NCBI GenBank assembly: GCA_050485905.1
Contig: JBJHCH010000020.1
Span: 1 to 39,547 of the forward strand
Length of the DNA: 39,547 bases
From: JAWLCA01 sp050485905
GTDB taxonomy: Bacteria; Pseudomonadota; Alphaproteobacteria; Rhodobacterales; Rhodobacteraceae
Direction: 5' to 3'
Position 1 is the first letter of the stretch; each line of letters begins with the position of its first letter. Below the pieces are notes generated by a model that worked only from the letters and a program-made list of their open reading frames with translations, did no database searches and was not told the DNA's origin. The position numbers and the translations under genes are program-made. Below, piece by piece: positions 6,390 through 14,280 of the stretch.

Positions 6390-7397
6390 TCAGAAGTCGA
6401 ACCGAACGCCGAGACCGGCGATGGTGTCTTTGTTGTGGGTGCGGTGGATGTCCGCACCCAGGCGTGCGCCGCCGAGGTCGTAGTCCACGCCGAGGCCGAA
6501 CACGGTGCGGGTCGTTGCACCACCAGCGTCGCTGGCCCGGGCATCAGCAGCCGCGGTGTTAGCGCGGGCGATGTAGCCGCGGTAGGTGATCGCATCCACG
6601 CGGTAGTTACCGTAGAGCGTGGTCAGACGACCATTGTCGCCACCGCTGACGCGAACGGCCGAGTGCAGCAGGCCGACGTTGAGGCCCGGTGCCACCTGGT
6701 ACTGACCGCCCAGGAACCACTCGTCCACATCAGCGTCGAAGCCGGAGTTCGAGGCGTAGGCAGCAGCCACGGTGAAGTCACCGAAGTTGTAGTCGGCCGA
6801 GATCGAGGCCTCGCGCTTCGCATCCGGATCGGCGTTCGGATCATTGCCGGTCTGATCCGGGTCGATGATCGACGCACGGATGTTCAGGCCATCAATCGAG
6901 TAGCTGCCGAACACGCCCATGCGGTTCTGCTGGCTTTCACCGACGGTCGTGTTGAAGGGACCGGTCGAGAAGGCAGCGAACGTACCCAGCGGGCCACCGA
7001 GCGAGCGGTTGAAGGCACCGATTTCCGAGTTGTACATCAGCGCGACCGAGTCGATGGCGGTGTTCGCGTTACCCACTTCCATGCGGAAGCCGTTGGCCGA
7101 TGCGTAGAGCATCGCCGGGCTGAGACGCGAGGTGCCGCCGGAAACGCCCTGATCCCACTGCACGCGGATACGACCACCGAAGGTCACACCGGCGTCGGTC
7201 GTGGTCGAGGCGTCGACGTTGAAGCGCAGACGGCCGACGACCTGGGCTTTGTTCAGATCCGGGTCTTCGACGCCGCCAGCGTAGCGGGTGCTGTGGTAGT
7301 CCAGGCCGAAGCGGCCCAGGCCCGACAGGGTCACGTCGGCCACGGCGACGCCGGTGGTCGCAACGAGCGCCGTCGTAGCGATAAGGAGTTTTTTCAT
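6390..7397 (-). CDS. Outer-membrane porin (paralogue 2)
   Basis: This 335-residue porin has the signal peptide MKKLLIATTALVATTGVAVA, with mature DVTLSGLGRFGLDY. It shows typical porin strands (VTFGGRIRVQW, FRMEVGN, EASISADYNFG, LTTLYGNYRV) and the terminal LGVRFDF. The region around residue 150 has an acidic/Asn-rich loop (DPDQTGNDPNADPDAK), a possible cation-binding extracellular loop or pore constriction. It lies upstream of porin 1 on the same strand with a strong terminator between, so the two are probably separately transcribed after an old duplication. The start is ATG 7395-7397 behind GAGGGAAG. The codon choice is biased towards C-ending codons more than in neighbours, consistent with high expression. 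It is probably the major porin of the pair. Confidence 0.92.
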   Translation of the reverse strand: MKKLLIATTALVATTGVAVADVTLSGLGRFGLDYHSTRYAGGVEDPDLNKAQVVGRLRFNVDASTTTDAGVTFGGRIRVQWDQGVSGGTSRLSPAMLYASANGFRMEVGNANTAIDSVALMYNSEIGAFNRSLGGPLGTFAAFSTGPFNTTVGESQQNRMGVFGSYSIDGLNIRASIIDPDQTGNDPNADPDAKREASISADYNFGDFTVAAAYASNSGFDADVDEWFLGGQYQVAPGLNVGLLHSAVRVSGGDNGRLTTLYGNYRVDAITYRGYIARANTAAADARASDAGGATTRTVFGLGVDYDLGGARLGADIHRTHNKDTIAGLGVRFDF

Positions 7398-7453
7398 GTC
7401 TTCCCTCGTGAGTTCTAAAGGTGCAGCCCAACTCAGGGGAATCCGAATTGGGT

Positions 7454-7481
7454 ATGCGCCTATTTCCGTCCAGTGGCGCAT
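7454..7481. promoter_or_regulatory. Inverted repeat upstream of porin 2
   Basis: ATGCGCC (7454-7460) and GGCGCAT (7475-7481) form a 7-bp dyad with a 14-bp spacer, 57 bp before the porin 2 ATG. TTGCAA (complement of 7484-7489) lies next to it, so the dyad may overlap the porin promoter. It could be an operator or a 5' leader stem; no regulator is identified. Confidence 0.4.
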
Positions 7482-7547
7482 CATTGCAAGGCGAAGTCGG
7501 GCGGGCCGAGCCGATGGGGGTGGGCATGGTGCAGGTTTGCCACAGTG

Positions 7548-7578
7548 ACCCCCGCCGGACCCGCCCCGTGGCGGGGGT
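7548..7578. repeat. Extragenic inverted repeat ACCCCCGCC/GGCGGGGGT
   Basis: A 9-bp perfect inverted repeat (7548-7556 with 7570-7578) with a 13-nt loop sits between the divergent porin 2 and DUF3576 genes. No T-tract is present on either side, so it is not a standard terminator. Confidence 0.5.
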
Positions 7579-7595
7579 GACGCGGTCAAAGACCC

Positions 7596-7624
7596 TTGGC
7601 ACCACTTGTCGGCTGGGCTAGACA
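7596..7624 (+). promoter_or_regulatory. Candidate promoter of the DUF3576-leuS operon
   Basis: TTGGCA (7596-7601) and TAGACA (7619-7624) have a 17-bp spacer and lie 30 bp before the ATG at 7655. The -35 is good and the -10 is weak. Confidence 0.4.
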
Positions 7625-7654
7625 CCGGGAAAGGATAACGGGGGACGGTGCCGG

Positions 7655-8167
7655 ATGACCTTTGTCGCATGCACGCGCGCGGTGGCGCTGGGCGGGCTGA
7701 TGCTGTCGGTGGCCGGCTGCGGCACGGTCGGCGGCTGGTTCGCGGACAACGACCCAGGCAGCGCGGCACCCGCCACGCGAGAGATGGCCGAGATGGGCCA
7801 GCGCGCCGATGGCCGCCGCCCCAACACGATCTGGTCGCTGTTCAGCGGCGGTGCGGATGCGAACACCACCGTGGGCGTGAACCGCTATATCTGGAACGCC
7901 TCGCTGGAGGTTCTGAACTTCCTGCCGGTGCAGTCGGTCGATCCCTTCTCTGGCGTGATCGTCACGGGATTCGGCACGCCGCCCGGCGGCGGGCGGGCCT
8001 ATCGCGCGACCGTCTATGTGCGTGACCCGGCGCTGGACGCGCGGTCCCTGACCGTGGCGCTGCAGGGCGCGGGCGGTGCGCCGGTGGCGAACGAAACCGT
8101 GCGCGCGGTAGAGGATGCGATCCTGACCCGCGCCCGGCAGTTGCGCGCCCGCGACGCCCGGCTCTGA
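7655..8167 (+). CDS. DUF3576 family lipoprotein
   Basis: The protein has 170 residues and a lipoprotein signal peptide with lipobox LSVAGC, the lipidated residue being Cys22. It is therefore predicted to be anchored in a periplasm-facing membrane. Downstream it has the region NRYIWNASLEVLNFLPVQSVDPFSGVI, GTPPGGGRAYRATVYV and a helical C-terminus, which I associate with the alphaproteobacterial DUF3576 family found just before leuS. Its role is unknown, but the conserved position before leuS, lptE and holA, and the presence of another envelope lipoprotein (LptE) in that run, suggest an envelope function. The gap to leuS is 67 bp. The start ATG has only a modest upstream purine tract (GGGGGACGG), but the signal peptide fixes it. 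Confidence 0.85.
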   Translation: MTFVACTRAVALGGLMLSVAGCGTVGGWFADNDPGSAAPATREMAEMGQRADGRRPNTIWSLFSGGADANTTVGVNRYIWNASLEVLNFLPVQSVDPFSGVIVTGFGTPPGGGRAYRATVYVRDPALDARSLTVALQGAGGAPVANETVRAVEDAILTRARQLRARDARL

Positions 8168-8234
8168 TCCGCCCGCTGGACCCTGCGGGGCGGGGGCGCT
8201 ATCAGGGGCCGTCTTTGCAAGCAGGACGGTGACG

Positions 8235-10835
8235 ATGCAGCGGTTCGACCCCGCCGGGATAGAAGCGAAGTGGCAGGCGGCGTGGGAGGCCGGGCAGGTC
8301 TTTGCCGCGCGCCGAGACCCGGCAAAGCCGAAATATTACGTGCTGGAGATGTTCCCCTATCCGTCGGGGCGGATCCACATGGGGCACGTGCGCAACTACA
8401 CGATGGGCGACGTGGTGGCGCGCTACAAGGCGGCGCAGGGATTCAGCGTGCTGCATCCGATGGGCTGGGACGCCTTCGGCCTGCCGGCCGAAAACGCGGC
8501 GATTGAAAAGGGCGCCAACCCGCGCGACTGGACCTATCAGAACATCGCCGACATGCGCGCGCAGATGAAGCCGCTGGGGCTGTCGATCGACTGGTCGCGC
8601 GAATTCGCCACCTGTGACCCGGAATATTACGGCCAGCAGCAGGCGATGTTCCTGGATTTCCTGGAGGCCGGGCTGGTCTATCGCAAGAATGCAGTGGTCA
8701 ACTGGGATCCGGTGGATATGACCGTGCTGGCCAACGAGCAGGTGATCGACGGCAAGGGCTGGCGATCCGGCGCCGAGGTGGAGCGGCGCGAGCTGACGCA
8801 GTGGTTCTTCCGCATCTCGGACTATTCGGCGGAACTGCTGGCGGCGCTGGACGGGCTGGAGAACTGGCCCGAGAAGGTGCGGTTGATGCAGGCCAACTGG
8901 ATCGGCCGCAGCCGGGGCTTGCAGTTCGCGTTTTCAACCGTCGATGCGCCCGAGGGATTCGACCGGCTGGAGGTCTACACGACGCGGCCCGACACGCTGA
9001 TGGGGGCGTCGTTCGCCGCGATCAGCCCCGATCACCCGCTGGCCAAGCATCTGGAGCGGCATGACGAGACGGTGGCCGCCTTCGTCGCCGAATGCCGCCG
9101 CATCGGCACCAGCGAGGAAGCCATGGAGAAGGCCGAGAAGAAGGGCCTCGATACCGGCATCCGGGTGCGCCATCCGTTCGACAACGCCTGGGAACTGCCG
9201 GTCTATATCGCAAACTTCATCCTGATGGATTACGGCACCGGCGCGATCTTTGGCTGCCCGGCCCATGACCAGCGGGATTTCGACTTCGCCACGAAATACG
9301 ACCTGCCGATTCCGCCGGTGTTCGAGCCGAACAACGAGCCCTACGACGACAGCGCCGCCTTCGTGCCGCCCAAGACCGAAGTGGTGCGCTACGTCCGCGG
9401 CTTTGCGGGCGACGAGGTGCAGACCGGCGAGGCGGCGGTAGAGGCCGCGATTGCCTTCTGCGAGGAAAACGGCGTCGGGCAGGGGGTGACGAACTTTCGC
9501 CTGCGCGACTGGGGGATCAGCCGCCAACGCTACTGGGGCTGCCCGATCCCGGTTGTGCATTGCGACACCTGCGGCGTGGTGCCCGAGAAGAAAGAGAACC
9601 TGCCGATCGAACTGCCCTATGACGTCGGCTTTGACGTGCCCGGTAACCCGCTGGATCGGCACCCGACCTGGCGCAACTGCGCCTGCCCGAAATGTGGCCA
9701 GCCGGCGCGTCGCGAGACCGACACGATGGACACCTTCGTCGATTCCTCGTGGTATTTCGCCCGCTTCACCAGCCCGCACGCGGCAACGCCGACCGACGCG
9801 GCCGAGGCCGACTACTGGATGAACGTGGACCAGTATATCGGCGGGATCGAACACGCGATCCTGCACCTGCTCTATTCCCGCTTCTTCGCCCGCGCGATGC
9901 ACAAGACGGGCCACCTGCCGGCCAAGGCGATCGAGCCGTTCGACGCGCTGTTCACACAAGGGATGGTGACGCACGAGATCTACATGACCCGCGATGGGCA
10001 GGGGCGGCCGGTCTATCACCTGCCCGAGGATATAACCTGGCGCGACGGCAAGGCATATATCCAAGAGCAGATAGCCTTTGACGGCGAGCCACTGACGTTC
10101 GATGGTGAGCCGCTTGTTTTTTCTGTCGAGGTCATCCCCTCGGCCAAGATGTCGAAGTCGAAGAAAAACGTCGTCGATCCGGTCAACATCATCCGCGATT
10201 TCGGCGCCGATACCGCGCGCTGGTTCATCCTGTCCGACAGCCCGCCCGAGCGTGACGTGGAATGGACCGCCGCCGGGGCCGAGGCCGCGTTCAAGCATCT
10301 GACCCGCGTCTGGCGTCTGGCCTCCGAGATCGCTGGCAGCGATGCGCCCGCCGGGCCGGGCGACGCTGCGCTGCTGAAGGCCACGCATCGCGCGATCCAT
10401 GAGGTGACGGCCAGCATCGACGGTTTCGCCTTCAACAAGGCCATCGCCAAGCTATACGAACTGACCAACGCGCTGTCGAAATCCGACGCGGGCGCCGGGG
10501 CGAAGCGGCAGGCGATGCGCACGCTCGCGCAGCTGATGACGCCGATGGTGCCGCATCTGGCGGAAGAGGTCTGGGCGATGCTGGGCGGGCAGGGGCTGGT
10601 GGCGCAGGCCGCCTGGCCCAAGGCCGACCCGGCGCTGCTGGTCGAGGATGAGGTGGTGCTGCCGATCCAGATCAACGGCAAGCGGAGGTCGGAAATCGCC
10701 GTGCCGCGCGACATGGCCGCGGCAGAGGTCGAACGGCTGGTGCTGGCCGACGACACCGTGATCCGGGTGCTGGCGGGCAGCGCGCCGAAGAAACTGATTG
10801 TCGTGCCGGGGCGCATCGTCAATGTCGTCATCTGA
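8235..10835 (+). CDS. leuS: Leucyl-tRNA synthetase
   Basis: This class I synthetase charges tRNA-Leu with leucine in the cytoplasm. It has 866 residues, normal for bacterial LeuRS. The HIGH-type signature is HMGH at 48-51 in PYPSGRIHMGHVRNYTMGD; the KMSKS loop is KMSKS starting at K638. Between them lie the CP1 editing domain (about 225-420, including TTRPDTLMGASF and YGTGAIFGCPAHDQRD) and WGCPIPVVHC with a CxxC pair. The anticodon-binding helical domain and a small C-terminal domain follow. The start is ATG 8235, because AGGACG at 8223-8228 is correctly spaced for it and would be too close to the alternative GTG at 8229. The stop overlaps lptE by 14 bp. Confidence 0.97.
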   Translation: MQRFDPAGIEAKWQAAWEAGQVFAARRDPAKPKYYVLEMFPYPSGRIHMGHVRNYTMGDVVARYKAAQGFSVLHPMGWDAFGLPAENAAIEKGANPRDWTYQNIADMRAQMKPLGLSIDWSREFATCDPEYYGQQQAMFLDFLEAGLVYRKNAVVNWDPVDMTVLANEQVIDGKGWRSGAEVERRELTQWFFRISDYSAELLAALDGLENWPEKVRLMQANWIGRSRGLQFAFSTVDAPEGFDRLEVYTTRPDTLMGASFAAISPDHPLAKHLERHDETVAAFVAECRRIGTSEEAMEKAEKKGLDTGIRVRHPFDNAWELPVYIANFILMDYGTGAIFGCPAHDQRDFDFATKYDLPIPPVFEPNNEPYDDSAAFVPPKTEVVRYVRGFAGDEVQTGEAAVEAAIAFCEENGVGQGVTNFRLRDWGISRQRYWGCPIPVVHCDTCGVVPEKKENLPIELPYDVGFDVPGNPLDRHPTWRNCACPKCGQPARRETDTMDTFVDSSWYFARFTSPHAATPTDAAEADYWMNVDQYIGGIEHAILHLLYSRFFARAMHKTGHLPAKAIEPFDALFTQGMVTHEIYMTRDGQGRPVYHLPEDITWRDGKAYIQEQIAFDGEPLTFDGEPLVFSVEVIPSAKMSKSKKNVVDPVNIIRDFGADTARWFILSDSPPERDVEWTAAGAEAAFKHLTRVWRLASEIAGSDAPAGPGDAALLKATHRAIHEVTASIDGFAFNKAIAKLYELTNALSKSDAGAGAKRQAMRTLAQLMTPMVPHLAEEVWAMLGGQGLVAQAAWPKADPALLVEDEVVLPIQINGKRRSEIAVPRDMAAAEVERLVLADDTVIRVLAGSAPKKLIVVPGRIVNVVI

Positions 10836-11316
10836 CCGCAGGGCCGTTCTGTTCGCACTGGCGGCGCTGCCGCTGGCGGGCTGCGGCTTTGCGCCGGCCT
10901 TTGGCACCAACGGCCCGGCCGAGGGGCTGCTGGGCGCGGTCAGGATCGACGACCCCGATGGCAAGGACGCCTTTGACCTGGTCGAGCGCCTGGAGGAGCG
11001 GCTGGGCCGGGGCGGCGTCGCGCGCTACGCGCTTGGCTACCGGATCGAGACGCGGCGGATTGGCGTGGCCGTGTCGGCCGGCGGGGCGATCAACCGTTAC
11101 AACCTGATGGGTGCGGTGGACTTCGCGCTCAGCGAGCAGGGAACGGGACAGGCACTGACCGCAGGCCGGGTGGAAAACTTCACCTCCTGGTCCACCACCG
11201 CCAGCAGCCTTGCCACCGAATCGGCCGAGGCGGATGCGCGCCGGCGGCTGATGCGTCTGCTGGCCGACCAGATCGTGACGCGGCTGATCGCCACCTCGAC
11301 CGACTGGTCGGCATGA
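10822..11316 (+). CDS. lptE: LPS assembly lipoprotein LptE
   Basis: LptE is the outer-membrane lipoprotein that plugs the LptD barrel and helps deliver lipopolysaccharide to the outer leaflet. The 164-residue product has a lipoprotein signal ending LPLAGC (Cys21) followed by GFAPAFG, a typical LptE start (CGF.P). The rest is compatible with the short alpha/beta LptE fold: YALGYRIETRRIGVAVS, AINRYNLMGAVDFAL and a helical end with ADQIVTRLIA. The start ATG 10822 lies inside leuS (14-bp overlap) and its stop overlaps the holA start as ATGA, so leuS-lptE-holA are coupled, the arrangement seen widely in proteobacteria. The context strongly supports the call because LptE sequences diverge quickly. 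Confidence 0.9.
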   Translation: MSSSDRRAVLFALAALPLAGCGFAPAFGTNGPAEGLLGAVRIDDPDGKDAFDLVERLEERLGRGGVARYALGYRIETRRIGVAVSAGGAINRYNLMGAVDFALSEQGTGQALTAGRVENFTSWSTTASSLATESAEADARRRLMRLLADQIVTRLIATSTDWSA

Positions 11317-12338
11317 AACTGGCCGGAGAGGCGGCGGCGCGCTATTGCGCGAAGCCCGATCCGGGCAAGGCGGGGCTTCTGATCTACGGCGCCGATGCGA
11401 TGCGCGTGGCGCTGCGCCGGCAACAAGCCATCGCGGCGCTGATCGGGCCCGAAGGCGAGGCGGAGATGCGGCTCACCCGCATGTCGGGCGCGGATCTGCG
11501 CCGCGACCCCACCGCGCTGGGCGACGCGATCCGGGCGCAGGGCTTCTTTGCCGGCCCGCGCGTGGTCTTTGTCGAGGAGGCGGGCGACGGTATCGCCGAA
11601 CAGGCGGCCGCCGCGCTGGCCGACTGGCGCGCGGGGGATGCGGTGCTGGTCGTCACTGCCGGGTCGCTGGCCGCGAAATCGGCGCTGCGCAAGGTCTTCG
11701 AGGGCCATCCGGCGACAGTCGCCATCGGCATCTACGACGACCCGCCGGGGCGGGACGAGGTGGAGGGGGTGCTGAAGGCCGCAGGTATGGGCAGCATCGA
11801 CGGCGAGGCGATGGCGGCACTTCTTGATCTCTCCCGCACGCTCGACCCCGGCGATTTCCGCCAGACGGTGGAGAAGGTGGCGCTTTACAAGCTGGGCGAC
11901 GCGGCACCCCTGACGGTGGCCGAGGTCGCCGCCTGCGCCCCGGCGACGGTGGAGGCCGGGGTGGACGACCTGCTGCATGCGGCGGCTGAGGCGCGGACCG
12001 ATCAGGTCGGCCCGGTGCTCAGGCGGCTGCAGGGGCAGGGGGTGGCGCCGGTGACGATCTGCATTCAGGCGACGCGGCATTTCCGCACGCTCCACGCGGC
12101 GGCGGCCGATCCTGGCGGGCCGGGGGCGGGGATCGCGCGGGTGCGCCCGCCGGTCTTTGGCCCGCGCCGCGACCGGATGCTGCGGCAGGCGCAGTCCTGG
12201 GGGCTTGCGAAGCTGGAAGAAGGGCTCATGCTGCTGCTGGAGACGGATCTGGCGCTGCGGTCCACCGCCAAGGCACCCGCGATGGCGGTGATGGAGCGGG
12301 CGTTGATCCGGCTGGCGATGCTCGGGCAGCGGCGGTAG
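11313..12338 (+). CDS. holA: DNA polymerase III subunit delta
   Basis: The delta subunit of the clamp loader opens the beta sliding clamp during chromosomal replication. The product has 341 residues, the usual length. Visible features are the N-terminal GLLIYGADAMRVALRRQQAI (AAA+-like fold without a working Walker A), GFFAGPRVVFVEEA, AVLVVTAGSLAAKSALRKVFE, and the C-terminal collar domain with LLHAAAEART and ALIRLAML. The ATG overlaps the lptE TGA by 4 bp (ATGA), so translation is coupled. The next gene, a GST, starts 12 bp later and may be co-transcribed. An out-of-frame reading of the opposite strand gives a long open frame here, which is only a shadow caused by the high GC content. Confidence 0.93.
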   Translation: MKLAGEAAARYCAKPDPGKAGLLIYGADAMRVALRRQQAIAALIGPEGEAEMRLTRMSGADLRRDPTALGDAIRAQGFFAGPRVVFVEEAGDGIAEQAAAALADWRAGDAVLVVTAGSLAAKSALRKVFEGHPATVAIGIYDDPPGRDEVEGVLKAAGMGSIDGEAMAALLDLSRTLDPGDFRQTVEKVALYKLGDAAPLTVAEVAACAPATVEAGVDDLLHAAAEARTDQVGPVLRRLQGQGVAPVTICIQATRHFRTLHAAAADPGGPGAGIARVRPPVFGPRRDRMLRQAQSWGLAKLEEGLMLLLETDLALRSTAKAPAMAVMERALIRLAMLGQRR

Positions 12339-12350
12339 GGAGAGGCGGCG

Positions 12351-12938
12351 GTGTATACGGTGATCGGCGGGGTGCGGACGCGGGCGTTCCGGGTGCTGTG
12401 GATGCTGGAGGAGCTGGGCCAGCCCTATACCCATGTGCCCGCCGCGCCGCGGTCTGACGGGGTGGTGGGGTTCAACCCGGCGGGCAAGGTGCCGGTGCTG
12501 ATCGACGATGGCGTGCCGGTGACGGATTCGACGGCGATCATCCAGTATCTGGCCGACCGGCATGGGGCGCTCACCCATCCGGCCGGTACGCTGGACCGCG
12601 CCCGGCAGGACAGCCTGACCCAGTTCCTGCTGGACGAGTTCGACGCGGCGCTTTGGATGGCGGCGCGGCACAGCTTTATCCTGCCCGAGGAATTGCGGCT
12701 GAGCGCGATCAAGGACAGCCTGAAATGGGAGGTTCTGCGCAGCCAGAAAACCCTGGTCAACCGGATGGGCGAGGGGCCGTTTCTGATGGGGGCCACGATG
12801 ACGGTGCCCGACATCATCCTGACCCATTGCGGCAACTGGGCCGACAAGGCCGGGTTTCCGGTTTCCGAGCCGAAACTGAAGGATTATCTGGTCCGGATGC
12901 GGACCCGCCCGGCGCATCAGAGGGTGGCGGCGCTGTAG
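12351..12938 (+). CDS. Glutathione S-transferase family protein
   Basis: The product has 195 residues, with an N-terminal thioredoxin-like domain (1-75) and a C-terminal helical domain. The N-terminal part includes TRAFRVLWMLEELG (helix 1 of GSTs), NPAGKVPVLIDDG with the conserved cis-Pro, and VTDSTAIIQYLADRHG, whose D-S pair normally binds the glutathione gamma-Glu. The C-terminal part contains GPFLMGATMTVPDI, matching the GST N-capping region (FxxG..x.ADI), here with V in place of A. No catalytic Cys or Ser is obvious near residues 9-12. The start codon is GTG at 12351 behind GGGAGAGG. It follows holA by 12 bp. A hairpin terminator begins directly after its stop codon. The substrate is unknown. 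Confidence 0.87.
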   Translation: MYTVIGGVRTRAFRVLWMLEELGQPYTHVPAAPRSDGVVGFNPAGKVPVLIDDGVPVTDSTAIIQYLADRHGALTHPAGTLDRARQDSLTQFLLDEFDAALWMAARHSFILPEELRLSAIKDSLKWEVLRSQKTLVNRMGEGPFLMGATMTVPDIILTHCGNWADKAGFPVSEPKLKDYLVRMRTRPAHQRVAAL

Positions 12939-13013
12939 TTGGGCACGCGTGCCCAAAAAGTCAAACCTCTGAAATCAAACGATTTCGCATTTTTTGTTAA
13001 CCTGCCCGAAAGG
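12939..13013 (+). repeat. Dispersed 75-bp repeat, copy A, acting as terminator of the GST gene
   Basis: The element starts at the base after the GST stop. It holds the 18-bp perfect palindrome TTGGGCACGCGTGCCCAA (12939-12956), then the hairpin GAAATC-AAAC-GATTTC (12971-12986) followed by a six-T run (12990-12995), a good plus-strand terminator. Its end covers the stop codon of the convergent flavoprotein gene. A copy at 22326-22400 matches at 56 of 75 positions by eye. Confidence 0.8.
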
Positions 13014-14181
13014 ATTTTCGGGCCATATGGGCCGCTGCGGCGCGCCCAGCGTGCAGCCCGGTTGCCAGACAGGCGGTGAGCAGGTAGCCGCCGGTCGGTG
13101 CCTCCCAGTCCAGCATCTCGCCCGCCGCGAAAATGCCGGGCAGGGCGCGGAGTTCGAGGTCGTCGGTCAGTGCGGCGCGGGCGATGCCGCCGGCGGTGCT
13201 GATCGCCTCGTCCAGCGGGCGGGGGCCGTCGTGGCGGATCGGCAGATGTTTGATAAGTGCTGCCAGTGTCGGGGAATCGACGGGCAGGGGTCGCCCGAAT
13301 TCCTGCAAAAGTGCAATCCGCACCGGGTCGAACCGCAGCCCCTTGCGCAGCCGGTTCGGCAGGCTGTCGCCGCCACGGGCCGAGATCCGGCGCGCGATGT
13401 CACCCACCGTGCGGTCGGGCGCGAGGTCGAGCGCCAGCGCCGCACCGTCGCGCACCGCGGCCGAGACGGCATAGATGCCGCCGCCCTCTACCCCGCGGGC
13501 AGAGATCACGAATTCGCCGCGCACGCGCCTGTCGCCCGCGATCAGCACGACGCCCTTTACCGGCTGGCCGAAATGCCGGGCCATGTGATCCGACCAGGCG
13601 ACGGAAAAGCCCATGTTGGCAGGGCGGAAGGGGGCGATCTGCACCCCGCGGTCTGCCAGCCACGGCACCCAGGCGGCGTCGGAGCCGAGCCGCGCCCAGC
13701 TTGCCCCGCCGAGGGCGAGGACGGTCACGGCGGGGGTGAGCCGCTGCGCGCCGTCTGGCGTGTCAAAGGCCAGCGCATCGCCGTCGAACCCCTGCCAACG
13801 CCAGCGGGTGCGCAGGGTGACGCCGTTGCTTGCCAGCCGCGCGAGCCAGGCCCGCAGCAGCGGGGACGCCTTCATCGCCACCGGAAACACCCGGCCCGAT
13901 GAGCCGCTAAAGACATCCTGCCCCAGCCCGCGCGCCCAATCCTGCACCTGATCGGGGCCGAAGTCCCGCAGCATCGGCGCCAGCCAGCCGGCATCGAAGC
14001 GCGTGGCGAAGAGGTCGGGCGGCTCGTCCTTGGTCAGGTTCAGGCCCGATTTTCCGGCCATCAGCAGCTTGCGGCCCACGCTGGGCTTCGCCTCTGCCAC
14101 CACAACGGCCCGGCCCGCGCCCGCCAGCACCTCGGCCGCCATCAGCCCGGCGGGGCCTGCCCCGATCACCAGCGCATCCAT
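12997..14181 (-). CDS. NAD(P)/FAD-dependent oxidoreductase (BaiN/HI0933-like flavoprotein)
   Basis: The 394-residue protein starts with a dinucleotide-binding fold, ALVIGAGPAGLMAAEVLAGAGRAVVVAEA (GxGxxG), then PSVGRKLLMAGKSGLNLTKDEP, which is characteristic of the HI0933/YhiN/BaiN-like flavoproteins. Later landmarks are DVFSGSSGRVFP, VLALGGASWARLGSD, VKGVVLIAGDRRVRGEFVIS, STAGGIARAALTDDLELRALPGIFAAGEMLDWEAPTGGYLLTACLATG, which closes the FAD site. I believe it is the TIGR03862-type subgroup. The physiological substrate is unknown. The start MDALVIGAGPAG (ATG 14179-14181, behind AAGGGCAGG) is chosen because the much longer open frame upstream is antisense to the next gene. It converges with the GST gene and is divergent from the 359-residue unknown gene. 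Confidence 0.88.
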   Translation of the reverse strand: MDALVIGAGPAGLMAAEVLAGAGRAVVVAEAKPSVGRKLLMAGKSGLNLTKDEPPDLFATRFDAGWLAPMLRDFGPDQVQDWARGLGQDVFSGSSGRVFPVAMKASPLLRAWLARLASNGVTLRTRWRWQGFDGDALAFDTPDGAQRLTPAVTVLALGGASWARLGSDAAWVPWLADRGVQIAPFRPANMGFSVAWSDHMARHFGQPVKGVVLIAGDRRVRGEFVISARGVEGGGIYAVSAAVRDGAALALDLAPDRTVGDIARRISARGGDSLPNRLRKGLRFDPVRIALLQEFGRPLPVDSPTLAALIKHLPIRHDGPRPLDEAISTAGGIARAALTDDLELRALPGIFAAGEMLDWEAPTGGYLLTACLATGLHAGRAAAAHMARKSFRAG

Positions 14182-14226
14182 GCCTGCCCTTTTCTTCCGC
14201 CCCCGGCGCCCTGTCATCCCTGTTGT

Positions 14227-14241
14227 CGAATCGGCGATTCG
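14227..14241. promoter_or_regulatory. Double GANTC dyad upstream of the unknown module
   Basis: CGAATC (14227-14232) and GATTCG (14236-14241) form an inverted repeat with a 3-bp spacer that contains two GANTC sites, the recognition sequence of the alphaproteobacterial cell-cycle methylase CcrM. It lies in the 99-bp divergent region, 40 bp before the GTG of the plus-strand unknown gene. Regulation by methylation is inference. Confidence 0.4.
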
Positions 14242-14280
14242 GCGCAACCATGAGGTGTGCTCAGCAAAGGGGAAATTCCG

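Noticed and set aside
11097..12956. 619-codon minus-strand frame across holA and the GST gene
   Set aside because: It is antisense to two genes with known families, and its composition (Arg, Pro, His rich) is typical of shadow frames.
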